Shown: in pieces, positions 37,139 to 44,736 of the stretch | Layout: every line of letters starts with the position of its first letter | Numbering within the stretch: the stretch's first letter is position 1 | Origin: Pirellula sp. | GTDB taxonomy: Bacteria > Planctomycetota > Planctomycetia > Pirellulales > Lacipirellulaceae | Assembly (NCBI GenBank): GCA_013822725.1 | Contig: PNKX01000022.1 | Span: 1 to 64,000 of the forward strand | DNA: 64,000 bases | Reading direction: 5' to 3' | The notes under the pieces: generated by a model | What the model saw: only the letters and a program-made list of their open reading frames with translations | Databases searched by the model: none | What the model was told of the DNA's origin: nothing | Position numbers and translations under genes: made by a program

Positions 37139-37325
37139 AACCGCCAAGGACGCCAAGAGCGCCAAGGAAATGCGGAGGGCTATTAAACACTAAAGAGACG
37201 AAATGAACGAAATGGCGTCGGTGAGTTACCTAACTTCTCCTTGAACCGCTACTTCTTTCCTTCGTCTGTTTCGTGGTTAGTGCATTTGCATTTCTTCCTT
37301 GGCGCTCTTGGCGGCCTTGGCGGTT
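37139..37325. repeat. Inverted pair of 31-base repeats
   Basis: The element at 37139-37169 (AACCGCCAAGGACGCCAAGA onward) and its inverse at 37295-37325 match at 30 of 31 bases. They enclose about 125 bases of mostly AT-rich sequence, itself partly self-complementary. This resembles a non-coding mobile palindromic element inserted upstream of the amidohydrolase gene. Confidence 0.75.
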
Positions 37326-37348
37326 CAATCTTCAATTCGGAGCGTCGC

Positions 37349-38728
37349 ATGAGCTTGCTGATCCAAAACGGCCGCATCGTCACCGCCAGCGACGACTTTA
37401 TCGGCGACGTTCTCGTCGAAGGGGAAATCATCGCCGCGATCGGGCCGAAGCTCACGGCGCCTGCTGGTGCGGAAGTGATCGACGCCACGGGTAAGTTCGT
37501 CTTTCCAGGGTTCATCGACCCCCACGTCCATATCTACCTGCCGTTCATGGGAACGTTCGCGAAGGATACCTATGCGACGGCGAGCCGCGCGGCGCTCGTC
37601 GGCGGGACGACGACGCTTATCGAAATGTGCTGCCCGGCCCGCGGCGACGACCCGATCGAGGCGTTTGAGCTCTGGCTCGGCAAGGGCGACGAGAGCGCCT
37701 GCGACTTCACCTTCCACATGGGCGTCTCGCGGTTCGACGACACGACCGAAGCGGCCATCCGCGAAATCGCCGCCCGCGGCGTCGCGTCGCTCAAGATCTT
37801 TCTCGCCTACAAAGGGGCGTTTGGCATCGACGATGGCGAGTTGTTCCAGACGCTCAAGCTGGCCAAGGAACTCGGCCTCATTGTCACCGCCCACTGCGAA
37901 AACGAAACGCTGGTGAGCGAACTGCAGCGCCGCTTGCTCGCCGAAGGGAAGACCGGTCCCGAATGGCATGAACCGTCACGCCCGCCGCAGGTCGAAGCCG
38001 AGGGGGTCCATCACCTGATGACCTTTGCCGAGATGACAGGCGCCCACGTCTACTGCGTCCACACCTCCTGCCGCGAGGCGCTCGAAGCAGTGCAAGAGGC
38101 GCAGCTGCGTGGCGTCGAGGCGTGGGTCGAGACCGTGATCCCGTATCTCGTGGTTGATAAGACGTATGCGGAGAAGCCAAACTTCGAAGGCGCCAAGTAC
38201 GTCATGTCGCCGCCGCTGCGCGATCCGAAGCACCAGCCGGTGCTCTGGAACGCCCTCCGCTCGCGGCTCGTCAGCACGGTGGCGACCGACCACGCGCCGT
38301 TCGACTTCCACGGCCAAAAAGAGATGGGTCGGGGCGATTTCACGAAGATCCCCAACGGCATTCCGTCGGTCGAGGATCGCGTCAACCTCCTCTACACCCA
38401 CGGCGTCTGCCGCGGACGGATCGACCTGCAGACGTTCGTCGACGCCGCGAGTACGCAGGCGGCGAAGCTGTTCGGTCTCTATCCCCGCAAGGGCACGATC
38501 GCCGTCGGCAGCGACGCCGACCTGGTGATCTACGACCCCGCCTACCGCGGCAAAATCTCCGCGAAGACCCAGCAGATGGCGGTCGACTACAGCGCCTTCG
38601 AAGGCTGGGAACTCGAAGGCCGCCCCACGCTGGTGACCGTCCGCGGCCAAATCCAAGTCCGGGACGGCAAATTCGTCGGCCAACTCGGTACGGGCCAATT
38701 CTTAGCCCGCCATGCGACCCATTTCTGA
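37349..38728 (+). CDS. Dihydropyrimidinase/hydantoinase-like amidohydrolase
   Basis: This 459-residue cyclic amidohydrolase probably acts on dihydropyrimidines or hydantoins. The ATG at 37349 with GGAG upstream is used because the 36 preceding codons lie within a repeat. FVFPGFIDPHVHIYLPF near 48 holds the two metal-binding His residues, SLKIFLAYKGAFG near 148 holds the carbamylated Lys, and VTAHCEN near 180 and VYCVHTS near 236 hold the other ligands. STVATDHAPFDFHGQKE near 310 supplies the catalytic Asp. The C-terminal LVIYDPAYRGKISAKTQ is typical of the family. Members also act as allantoinase-like enzymes. It is a single-gene unit. Confidence 0.88.
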   Translation: MSLLIQNGRIVTASDDFIGDVLVEGEIIAAIGPKLTAPAGAEVIDATGKFVFPGFIDPHVHIYLPFMGTFAKDTYATASRAALVGGTTTLIEMCCPARGDDPIEAFELWLGKGDESACDFTFHMGVSRFDDTTEAAIREIAARGVASLKIFLAYKGAFGIDDGELFQTLKLAKELGLIVTAHCENETLVSELQRRLLAEGKTGPEWHEPSRPPQVEAEGVHHLMTFAEMTGAHVYCVHTSCREALEAVQEAQLRGVEAWVETVIPYLVVDKTYAEKPNFEGAKYVMSPPLRDPKHQPVLWNALRSRLVSTVATDHAPFDFHGQKEMGRGDFTKIPNGIPSVEDRVNLLYTHGVCRGRIDLQTFVDAASTQAAKLFGLYPRKGTIAVGSDADLVIYDPAYRGKISAKTQQMAVDYSAFEGWELEGRPTLVTVRGQIQVRDGKFVGQLGTGQFLARHATHF

Positions 38729-38740
38729 GCTGACGAGGAC

Positions 38741-38856
38741 GAATAGGACGCGGATTTTCGCGGATTTGACGGATTGACGCGGATCAGGAACGACAATGCT
38801 TCCTAGTTCTTCATCCGCGAAAATTCGTCTAATCCGTGAAAATCCGCGTCCTATTC
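38741..38856. repeat. Dispersed palindromic repeat family 3, copy 1
   Basis: GAATAGGACGCGGATTTTCG at the left is mirrored by AATCCGCGTCCTATTC at the right. CGCGGATTTGACGG and its partner TCGTCTAATCCGTG lie within. Related elements lie at 40914-41052 and 63819-63963. Confidence 0.85.
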
Positions 38857-38918
38857 TTTTTGCAAAGCTTTTCTGAGTAACAAGTTACGGGGCAATGTCG
38901 CTTTTGGCAAAAGAACCA

Positions 38919-38946
38919 TTGCCTCAAACATACCGTATGGTATAGT
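38919..38946 (+). promoter_or_regulatory. Promoter with overlapping operator for the TetR gene
   Basis: TTGCCT (38919-38924) and TATAGT (38941-38946) with a 16-base spacer form a good vegetative promoter. The inverted repeat ATACC-GTAT-GGTAT (38930-38943) lies in the spacer and reaches into the -10 box. This is the classic position for autorepression by the TetR protein encoded next. Confidence 0.65.
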
Positions 38947-38987
38947 TAAAGTGTACTAAGCAGTATTTAACGCCGATAAGTAGTTAC

Positions 38988-39620
38988 ATGGCCCGCCCTC
39001 CCGCCACCACTCCGAACGCCATCCTCGAAGCCGCGATTCGCGTCGCTGGCCGGGATGGCTTGCTCGCGACGACCCTCGACAAGGTCGCGGCCGAAGCGGG
39101 GATCACCAAGGGAGGCGTCCTCTACCACTTCGCGTCGAAGGACGAGCTCCTCACCCGCATGATGGAGCACTTCGCCGCCGAGGTGGAGCAGGGGCTGATT
39201 ACCCGGATCGCCAACGACCCGGTGGCCGACCGGCGGTGGGTACGGGCGATGATCGACATGGTCTTCGCCTCGGAGCCGGAGAATGCACCCGAGCAGGAAA
39301 ACGAAGCCATCGGCGCGCCGCACGGCCTGCCGCCGGAACTGACTCACAAATTCATCTTGGCGATGTTGGCGGCGTTTGCCACGAATCCAGCACTACTCAA
39401 CGTCATCAAGCCGTTTATGGAGCGGATGCGCAATCGCATCCAGGCGCAGCCGGGAGGGATTGAGCAGATCGTCACTTGGCTGGCCGCCGACGGCTTGTTC
39501 CTGTGGGAACTCTTTGGCATGGCCCGCCAGGGAGACCCAACATGGCACGCGGTGGTGGCCGAGTTGCGACGCCGTTCGCGGCCGCGGACAGCTGCGGAAA
39601 TCGCTGAGGATAACGATTAG
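38988..39620 (+). CDS. TetR family transcriptional regulator
   Basis: This 210-residue TetR-type repressor has its helix-turn-helix at residues 11-55 (AILEAAIRVAGRDGLLATTL, then EAGITKGGVLYHFASKDELL). The C-terminal ligand-binding domain contains LPPELTHKFILAMLAAF and is of the type seen in regulators of exporters. The gene precedes a HlyD-like adaptor, a permease and an ATPase on the same strand, so it probably controls their expression together with its own. The operator and promoter at 38919-38946 support autoregulation. The ligand is unknown. Confidence 0.92.
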   Translation: MARPPATTPNAILEAAIRVAGRDGLLATTLDKVAAEAGITKGGVLYHFASKDELLTRMMEHFAAEVEQGLITRIANDPVADRRWVRAMIDMVFASEPENAPEQENEAIGAPHGLPPELTHKFILAMLAAFATNPALLNVIKPFMERMRNRIQAQPGGIEQIVTWLAADGLFLWELFGMARQGDPTWHAVVAELRRRSRPRTAAEIAEDND

Positions 39621-39635
39621 AGCGAACGCTAAACG

Positions 39636-39704
39636 GTCATCCTGAGCAAAGCGAAGGATCTAGCCCTAACGAAACGCTAGATTCTTCGCTTCACTCAGAA
39701 TGAC
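39636..39704. repeat. Inverted repeat of GTCATCCTGAG type
   Basis: GTCATCCTGAG and CTCAGAATGAC ends flank AAGCGAAGGATCTAG and its near complement CTAGATTCTTCGCTT. The element sits 15 bases after the TetR stop. A related palindrome (GTCACCCCGAGG) lies at 44602-44658. Confidence 0.75.
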
Positions 39705-39771
39705 GAGACTTTGCTCAGAATAACGAACTACCACGCCATAAGTTGATTGCCAGCGGAGAGTTGAGGGGACG

Positions 39772-40908
39772 ATGAATGCGGTTTGGAGCCAACCTGCCAC
39801 GACTGCAGACGATCTGACGACCACGACCGAGCGGACCGGCACGGGTCGCCGCTGCCGTTGGCGCCGTCTGGCGGCAGTCGCGGCGATCATCGCTCTGGCT
39901 GTCGCGTCGGTGGTCGTGTGGCGAGCCCGACCGGCGGCGGCGCCTGTCGTCGCTGCCTCCCCGGTGGCGCTCAACGTCCATTCGCTCGGCTACCTTGAGC
40001 CAAAGTCGGAAGTGATCCGCCTCGCGGCGCCGTCGACGATGGAGCAAACTCGCGTCGAGCGCTTACTGGTCGCTGAAGGCGACTCAGTCCACGCGGGTGA
40101 CGTGTTGGCGGTGCTCGACAATTACCAACGGCGCTCTGCGGCGGTCGCTGAGGCGGACGCTCGCGTCGCCGTCGAACTTGCCAAGCTCGAACAGATCAAG
40201 GCCGGCGCCAAGCCCGGCGACCTCGCCGCTCAAAAGGCGATGGTCAGTCGCGCTAATTCGGTCCTCAACGAATCGCTGATCGATCTCAGCCGCAGCGAGC
40301 GGTTGGTCAGTCGCAAGGCAGCGCCGGCGGCGGAACTCGACGATGCGAAGCTGAAGGTCGAGTCGGCCCGCGACGATCTGAAGCATGCCGAGTCGACGCT
40401 CGAGAGTCTCAGCGAGGTCCGCGACGTCGACGTCAACCAGCAAGAGCGCCAAATCGCCGCGGCCCAAGCGTCGCTGGCAATGGCTCGCGCTGAACTCGAG
40501 ATGACTGAAGTCCGCGCGCCGATCGACGGCCGCATCCTCAAAATCTGCGTCCGCCCCGGCGAGCGCATCGGTGACGACGGCATGCTGGAGATCGGCGACA
40601 CCAGCGAAATGTACGCGGTGGCCGAAGTCTACGAAGCCGACTTGCCGCGCGTCCGCCTCGGTCAACCGGCCGCCGTGAAACTCTTCACGGGAGCAGGGGA
40701 AGCAATGCAAGGCGAAGTCGCCGAGATCGGCATGGTCGTCGGCAAGAAGGACGTGCTGGCCAACGACCCGGTCGCCGACACCGACGCTCGCGTCGTTGAA
40801 GTCCGCGTGCGACTCAAGCCAGAAGACGCTCGTGTCGTCGAACGACTCTCGAACGCCCGCGTTGAAGTGACGATTGACTCAAGCGATATGCCGACCGTTG
40901 CGAAGTGA
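39772..40908 (+). CDS. HlyD-like periplasmic adaptor of ABC exporter (DevB type)
   Basis: This 378-residue membrane fusion protein has a single N-terminal transmembrane segment (about 33-52, LAAVAAIIALAVASVVVWRA) after a Thr-rich cytosolic stretch. The biotinyl-lipoyl-like half is EGDSVHAGDVLAVLD near 100, and a coiled-coil hairpin covers about residues 115-240. The second lipoyl half is MTEVRAPIDGRILKI near 243. It should connect the inner-membrane ABC exporter below to an outer-membrane channel. Its resemblance to the DevB/MacA group comes from the gene order with a DevC-like permease and an ATPase. The substrate is unknown. Confidence 0.87.
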   Translation: MNAVWSQPATTADDLTTTTERTGTGRRCRWRRLAAVAAIIALAVASVVVWRARPAAAPVVAASPVALNVHSLGYLEPKSEVIRLAAPSTMEQTRVERLLVAEGDSVHAGDVLAVLDNYQRRSAAVAEADARVAVELAKLEQIKAGAKPGDLAAQKAMVSRANSVLNESLIDLSRSERLVSRKAAPAAELDDAKLKVESARDDLKHAESTLESLSEVRDVDVNQQERQIAAAQASLAMARAELEMTEVRAPIDGRILKICVRPGERIGDDGMLEIGDTSEMYAVAEVYEADLPRVRLGQPAAVKLFTGAGEAMQGEVAEIGMVVGKKDVLANDPVADTDARVVEVRVRLKPEDARVVERLSNARVEVTIDSSDMPTVAK

Positions 40909-40913
40909 ATGAA

Positions 40914-41052
40914 GAATAGGGCGCGGATGAACGCGGATTTAACGGATTTTCGCGGATGAATTCAAAGACAAGTTAAAGGCATATTCCAACATCCCCGTCC
41001 CGTTTTTTATCCGCGTCCATCTGCCAAATCCGCGAAAATCCGCGTCCTATTC
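40914..41052. repeat. Dispersed palindromic repeat family 3, copy 2
   Basis: GAATAGGGCGCGGATGAACG at the left mirrors GAAAATCCGCGTCCTATTC at the right. It fills most of the space between the adaptor and permease genes. Confidence 0.85.
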
Positions 41053-41101
41053 GTTCCTTGCATTTCCATAGAGTTTTTCACAGAGTTAGGAGAGTAGACC
41101 C

Positions 41102-42256
41102 GTGCCCGCCCGAGCGCCGTTAGCTTGGCTGCAGTTGAGCCACGGCCGCGTCAAGCTGATCGTCGCGGTCGCCGGCGTCGTCGTCGCCGTGCTGCTTATG
41201 CTGATGCAACTCGGCTTCATGCAAGCGGCCTTCCAAAGCGCCCTCATTGTCCCGCGGCAGATCGACGCCGATCTGGTGGTGATCAGCCCGCAAACTCAGG
41301 CGATGTTCCGCACGGCTCAGTTTCCGCACGTGTTGCTCTACCGCATGCCGTCGGTCCCTGGCGTCGAGTCGGTCCGCGCGATCTACCTCGCGACGATGCC
41401 ATGGCACAACCCGTGGACCCGCGGCGAGCAGTCAATCTTCGTCTACGGCATCGAGCCGGGCGATCCGCCGCTGACGTTGCCGGGCCTTGCCGAAAGTTGG
41501 CCCGAGGTTCGCCGCACCGACGCCGTCATTTACGATTCGAAGAGCAAGCCGATCTTCGGCCCTGTCGCTGATGCCTTCAATCGCGGCGAGAATGTCGAGG
41601 TCGAGGTGAATCGCCGCCGCGTCACCGTCGTCGGACTCGCTCAAGCCGGCAACTCGTTCGGCATCGACGGCAACCTGTTCACCAGCGATCTCAATTTCTT
41701 CCGCATGTTCCCCAACCGCACTAAAAGCGGCGCCGACCTGGGGCTCGTCCACGTGAAGCCTGGCGTCGATCCAAAATCGGTGCAGCCCGAACTGCAAAAA
41801 CTCGTCGGTTCCGAGGCGATCGTCCTCACCCACAGCGAGTTTCTCGATTTTGAGCACAACTACTGGGCCCGTTCGTCGCCGGTCGGTTTCGTCTTCACGC
41901 TCGGCGCCGTCGTCGGTTTTTGCATTGGTTTCGTGATCGTCTATCAGATTCTGTATACCGACGTGTCGAACCATCTGTCGCAGTACGCCACGATGAAGGC
42001 GATGGGTTTTACTGACAACTATCTCGTGCGGCTGGTGCTGAAAGAGGCGGTGATGCTGGCCGCGCTTGGCTACTGGCCTGGCGTGCTGCTGGCGTGGGGC
42101 TTGTACGAGATCGCCCGCCACGCGACGGCGTTGCCGCTCGATATGACTTGGCAACGCGTCCTCGGCGTGTTCCTGGCGACGCTGGTGATGTGCTTAATCT
42201 CCGGCGCCGTCGCGGTGCGCAGACTCCGTGCCGCCCAACCTGCGGATGTGTTTTAG
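41102..42256 (+). CDS. DevC-like ABC exporter permease (FtsX fold)
   Basis: This 384-residue integral membrane protein has a first transmembrane segment at about 18-40 (LIVAVAGVVVAVLLMLMQLG) and a large periplasmic loop (about 40-255). Three further membrane segments, GFVFTLGAVVGFCIGFVIVY, AVMLAALGYWPGVLLAWGLY and VLGVFLATLVMCLISGAVAV, follow in the C-terminal third. This is the FtsX/MacB-type permease topology. The GTG start has AGGAG nine bases upstream. It lies between the adaptor and the ATPase, making the standard DevBCA-type order. The substrate is not known; lipids or antibiotics are common for the family. Confidence 0.88.
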   Translation: MPARAPLAWLQLSHGRVKLIVAVAGVVVAVLLMLMQLGFMQAAFQSALIVPRQIDADLVVISPQTQAMFRTAQFPHVLLYRMPSVPGVESVRAIYLATMPWHNPWTRGEQSIFVYGIEPGDPPLTLPGLAESWPEVRRTDAVIYDSKSKPIFGPVADAFNRGENVEVEVNRRRVTVVGLAQAGNSFGIDGNLFTSDLNFFRMFPNRTKSGADLGLVHVKPGVDPKSVQPELQKLVGSEAIVLTHSEFLDFEHNYWARSSPVGFVFTLGAVVGFCIGFVIVYQILYTDVSNHLSQYATMKAMGFTDNYLVRLVLKEAVMLAALGYWPGVLLAWGLYEIARHATALPLDMTWQRVLGVFLATLVMCLISGAVAVRRLRAAQPADVF

Positions 42257-42276
42257 TATGCGAATCGACAATCCTC

Positions 42277-42368
42277 TTTCAGCCCCTGGCTCCGCCAGGG
42301 GGTAGGTTTCCATTCCGGTTGGCGTTGCCCAACGTGACGCTACCCCCTGGCGGAGCCAGGGGCTGAAA
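42277..42368. repeat. Dispersed palindromic repeat family 1, copy B
   Basis: TTTCAGCCCCTGGCTCCGCC and its inverse (GGCGGAGCCAGGGGCTGAAA) are exact 20-base arms, so the element is almost perfectly symmetrical. The middle differs from the other copies. Its right end supplies AGGGG just before the ATPase start. Confidence 0.9.
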
Positions 42369-42369
42369 T

Positions 42370-43116
42370 GTGAGTAGCCCTATGAAGACTTCAACCTCAA
42401 CGCGTCCACCGGCAGAGCCGGTGGCTTTTAATACCGAGCCCACCGTCTCTGGCCGCGGCATCTGCCACTCCTTCGGCGAGGGCGAGCTCAAAAAGCAAAT
42501 CCTGTTCGACGTCGACGTCGACATCTACCCCGGCGAAGTCGTCCTCCTCACCGGCCCCTCGGGCAGCGGTAAGACGACGCTCCTCACGCTCATCGCCGGT
42601 CTGCGCGACGTGCAAGCAGGCCAGCTCTATGTGCTCGGCCACGAACTCCACGGCGCCACGCGCGAGGAACTAGTGGACGTCCGCCGCAAGATCGGCTTTA
42701 TCTTCCAAGCTCACAACCTGCTGCCATTTCTCAGCGTGCGGCAGAATGTCGAGCTGGTGTTCGAGCTTCACGCCAACGTTTCCGTCGACGAGGCGACCGA
42801 ACGCGCGACCAAGATGCTGCAGCTCGTCGGCCTCGGCGACCGGCTCGACTACATGCCCGAAAAGCTCTCCGGCGGCCAGAAGCAGCGCGTCGCCGTCGCG
42901 CGGGCCCTCGTCGCCGGCCCGCAGCTGATCCTCGCCGACGAACCGACCGCCGCCCTCGACGGCAAATCAGGCCGGGCGGTGGTCGACCTGCTCCAATCGC
43001 TCGCCCGCGAGCAGGGCTGCCCCGTGCTGATGGTCACCCACGACAGCCGGGTGCTCGACGTGGCGGATCGGGTGATTCACATGGAAGATGGGCGGATTGC
43101 GGAGCCTGCTCAATAA
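42370..43116 (+). CDS. ABC exporter ATPase (DevA/LolD/MacB type)
   Basis: This 248-residue ATPase has Walker A GPSGSGKTT at residues 59-67. The signature LSGGQKQRVAVARAL (about 163-177) and Walker B LILADEPTAALD (about 182-193) follow. The length is normal for the LolD/DevA group. Two starts are possible: GTG 42370, which has AGGGG eight bases upstream, and ATG 42382. Residues about 12-20 (RPPAEPVAF) are encoded by a 30-base dispersed repeat that recurs at 43170-43199, so the extreme N-terminus is not conserved protein. The stop codon lies in another repeat. It works with the adaptor and permease above. Confidence 0.93.
   Translation: MSSPMKTSTSTRPPAEPVAFNTEPTVSGRGICHSFGEGELKKQILFDVDVDIYPGEVVLLTGPSGSGKTTLLTLIAGLRDVQAGQLYVLGHELHGATREELVDVRRKIGFIFQAHNLLPFLSVRQNVELVFELHANVSVDEATERATKMLQLVGLGDRLDYMPEKLSGGQKQRVAVARALVAGPQLILADEPTAALDGKSGRAVVDLLQSLAREQGCPVLMVTHDSRVLDVADRVIHMEDGRIAEPAQ
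42401..42430. repeat. Dispersed repeat family 2, copy inside ATPase start
   Basis: This 30-base element (CGCGTCCACCGGCAGAGCCG onward) is identical to 43170-43199. Its hairpin arms are CCACCGGC and GCCGGTGG. It is translated as part of the N-terminus of the ABC ATPase. Confidence 0.88.
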
Positions 43117-43200
43117 AAGCCACCGGCTCCGCCGGTGGACGAACTACTAAACGCCGGCCATCTCGAAAACGCGTCCACCGGCAGAGCCGGTGGCTTTTAA
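43114..43200. repeat. Dispersed repeat family 2, inverted pair
   Basis: TAAAAGCCACCGGCTCCGCC at the left, which includes the ATPase stop codon TAA, and GGCAGAGCCGGTGGCTTTTA at the right form an inverted pair around a 31-base middle. The element may also terminate transcription of the exporter operon. Confidence 0.85.
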
Positions 43201-43348
43201 CGCCGCCCCGTGCTCATGCTAGCACCGCCAAGAACCTGAAGTTGGACCCTTGGCCCATCTAGGCTAAACTACCCGCCCCGCAATAGCTGTCGCTGCGCGC
43301 TCCACTCGCGCAACGGCTGACCCACTTTCGTACGCAAGGAGGCGTCGA

Positions 43349-44578
43349 ATGTCGCAGGCCCCGCTCCGGTTCGTTCATGCCGGCGATCTACATTTGGAAC
43401 GCCCGCTGACAGGCGTGTCCGAAATTCCCGCTCACCTGCGCGAGGCCTTCCTCGAAGCGCCGTATCTCGCCGCCGAGCAGATCTTCGAAACCTCGCTCAC
43501 CGAAGGCGCCGACGCGCTGCTCCTCAGCGGCGACGTGGTTCATCTCGACAAGGCCGGACCGCGGGCCATCGTGTTTCTCTTGGAACAATTTCGTCGGCTC
43601 GCCGATCACAACATCGCCGTCTACTGGGCCGGCGGGCAGATCGATCCCGTCGACGCTTGGCCGCCGACCGCCACACTGCCCGCCAACGTCCACCGCTTTC
43701 CTTCGGGACGCGTCGGCAATTTTGAACATCAACGCGGCGACAAAACGATCGCCCGCGTCCAGGGCATCAGCCGCAGCCCCGGTCAAGCGGTCGACGACAG
43801 CGGCTTCCATCGCGATGCGAAGGGCCTGTTCACCATCGGCGTCGCCCACGGTACCGCGGCGGCGCCGGGCAGCGAAGGTGATCGCGTGCATTACATGGCC
43901 CTCGGCGGCCAGCATCGTCGGCAAACCGTCGACCAATCGCCCGGCATCGCCCACTACGCCGGCACGCCGCAAGGCCGGAACCCGGAAGAGTCGGGGGCCT
44001 TCGGCTGCACGGTCGTCACGGTGGACGAATCGGGCCATGTGAAAACCAACTTCGTCGCCGTAGACGTCGTTCGCTTTATTACCGAAACGATCGAACTCAC
44101 CGCCGGCGCCGACGTCGCGACGCTGATGCCGCAGTTCGACGTCCGCGTGAACAACCTGAAGAGCAAGCACCCCGATCGCGACTTGCTCGTCACCTGGCAA
44201 ATCACCGGCGACGGCGAGCTCCTCAACGAACTCCGCCCCGGCGGCCTCAGCGACGAGATCATCAGCCAGCTGCGTCATCTCTACGGCCAGAAATTGCCAG
44301 CCGTCTGGAGCGTGGCGATCGAATGCGACGAACCCCTCTGCGTTCCCGAAGAGTGGTACGACGAGGAAACGATTCGCGGCGACGTGTTGCGGCAGTTGCG
44401 CGAACTCGAAGAGAGCGATGACATTCCGCTCGACCTGGAAGAATTTTTCCCCGCGAGCCTCAAGGGAAGCCAACTGGCGGAACTGGCCCGCGTGTCGTCG
44501 AGCGATCGCACCGGCCTGCTGATGGCGGCGTCGAAGCTCGGCATGGATTTGATGAGCCTCGACGACGACGAACAATAA
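43349..44578 (+). CDS. SbcD/YhaO-like metallophosphatase with altered motifs
   Basis: This 409-residue protein is related to the nuclease subunits SbcD, Mre11 and YhaO. Motif I is present (GDLHLE, Asp13 and His15), as is motif II (LLLSGDVVHL, Asp62). The segment expected to be GNHD reads GGQID (95-99), so the Asn and His of motif III are replaced. A single His168 (VAHGTA) is present, and the GHxH of motif V reads GGQH (186-189), keeping only the second His. A strong AGGAGG site precedes the ATG. It is followed by the SbcC-like ATPase gene, as expected for a two-subunit complex. Loss or change of metal binding is an inference. Confidence 0.85.
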   Translation: MSQAPLRFVHAGDLHLERPLTGVSEIPAHLREAFLEAPYLAAEQIFETSLTEGADALLLSGDVVHLDKAGPRAIVFLLEQFRRLADHNIAVYWAGGQIDPVDAWPPTATLPANVHRFPSGRVGNFEHQRGDKTIARVQGISRSPGQAVDDSGFHRDAKGLFTIGVAHGTAAAPGSEGDRVHYMALGGQHRRQTVDQSPGIAHYAGTPQGRNPEESGAFGCTVVTVDESGHVKTNFVAVDVVRFITETIELTAGADVATLMPQFDVRVNNLKSKHPDRDLLVTWQITGDGELLNELRPGGLSDEIISQLRHLYGQKLPAVWSVAIECDEPLCVPEEWYDEETIRGDVLRQLRELEESDDIPLDLEEFFPASLKGSQLAELARVSSSDRTGLLMAASKLGMDLMSLDDDEQ

Positions 44579-44601
44579 TGACGCTTTGAGGCCTGTACCG
44601 G

Positions 44602-44658
44602 TCACCCCGAGGTACTCCGAGGGGTCCGGCCAGATTCCTCGGAGTACCTCGGAATGAC
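44602..44658. repeat. Inverted repeat in the nuclease/ATPase spacer
   Basis: CCGAGGTACTCCGAGG (44607-44622) and CCTCGGAGTACCTCGG (44637-44652) are perfect 16-base arms with a 14-base loop, flanked by GTCACC and GGAATGAC. No T-run follows. Confidence 0.85.
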
Positions 44659-44736
44659 AAGTTCGTTCCGCGAATTGAAAAGCACGTTCCACGGAACGAA
44701 AAACACTCACCCACGGCGGAGCCGAGGGACGAAACC

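Noticed and set aside
43388..44710. 440-codon open frame on the minus strand opposite the SbcD-like gene
   Set aside because: The sense frame has metallophosphatase motifs and a strong ribosome binding site; the antisense frame has neither.
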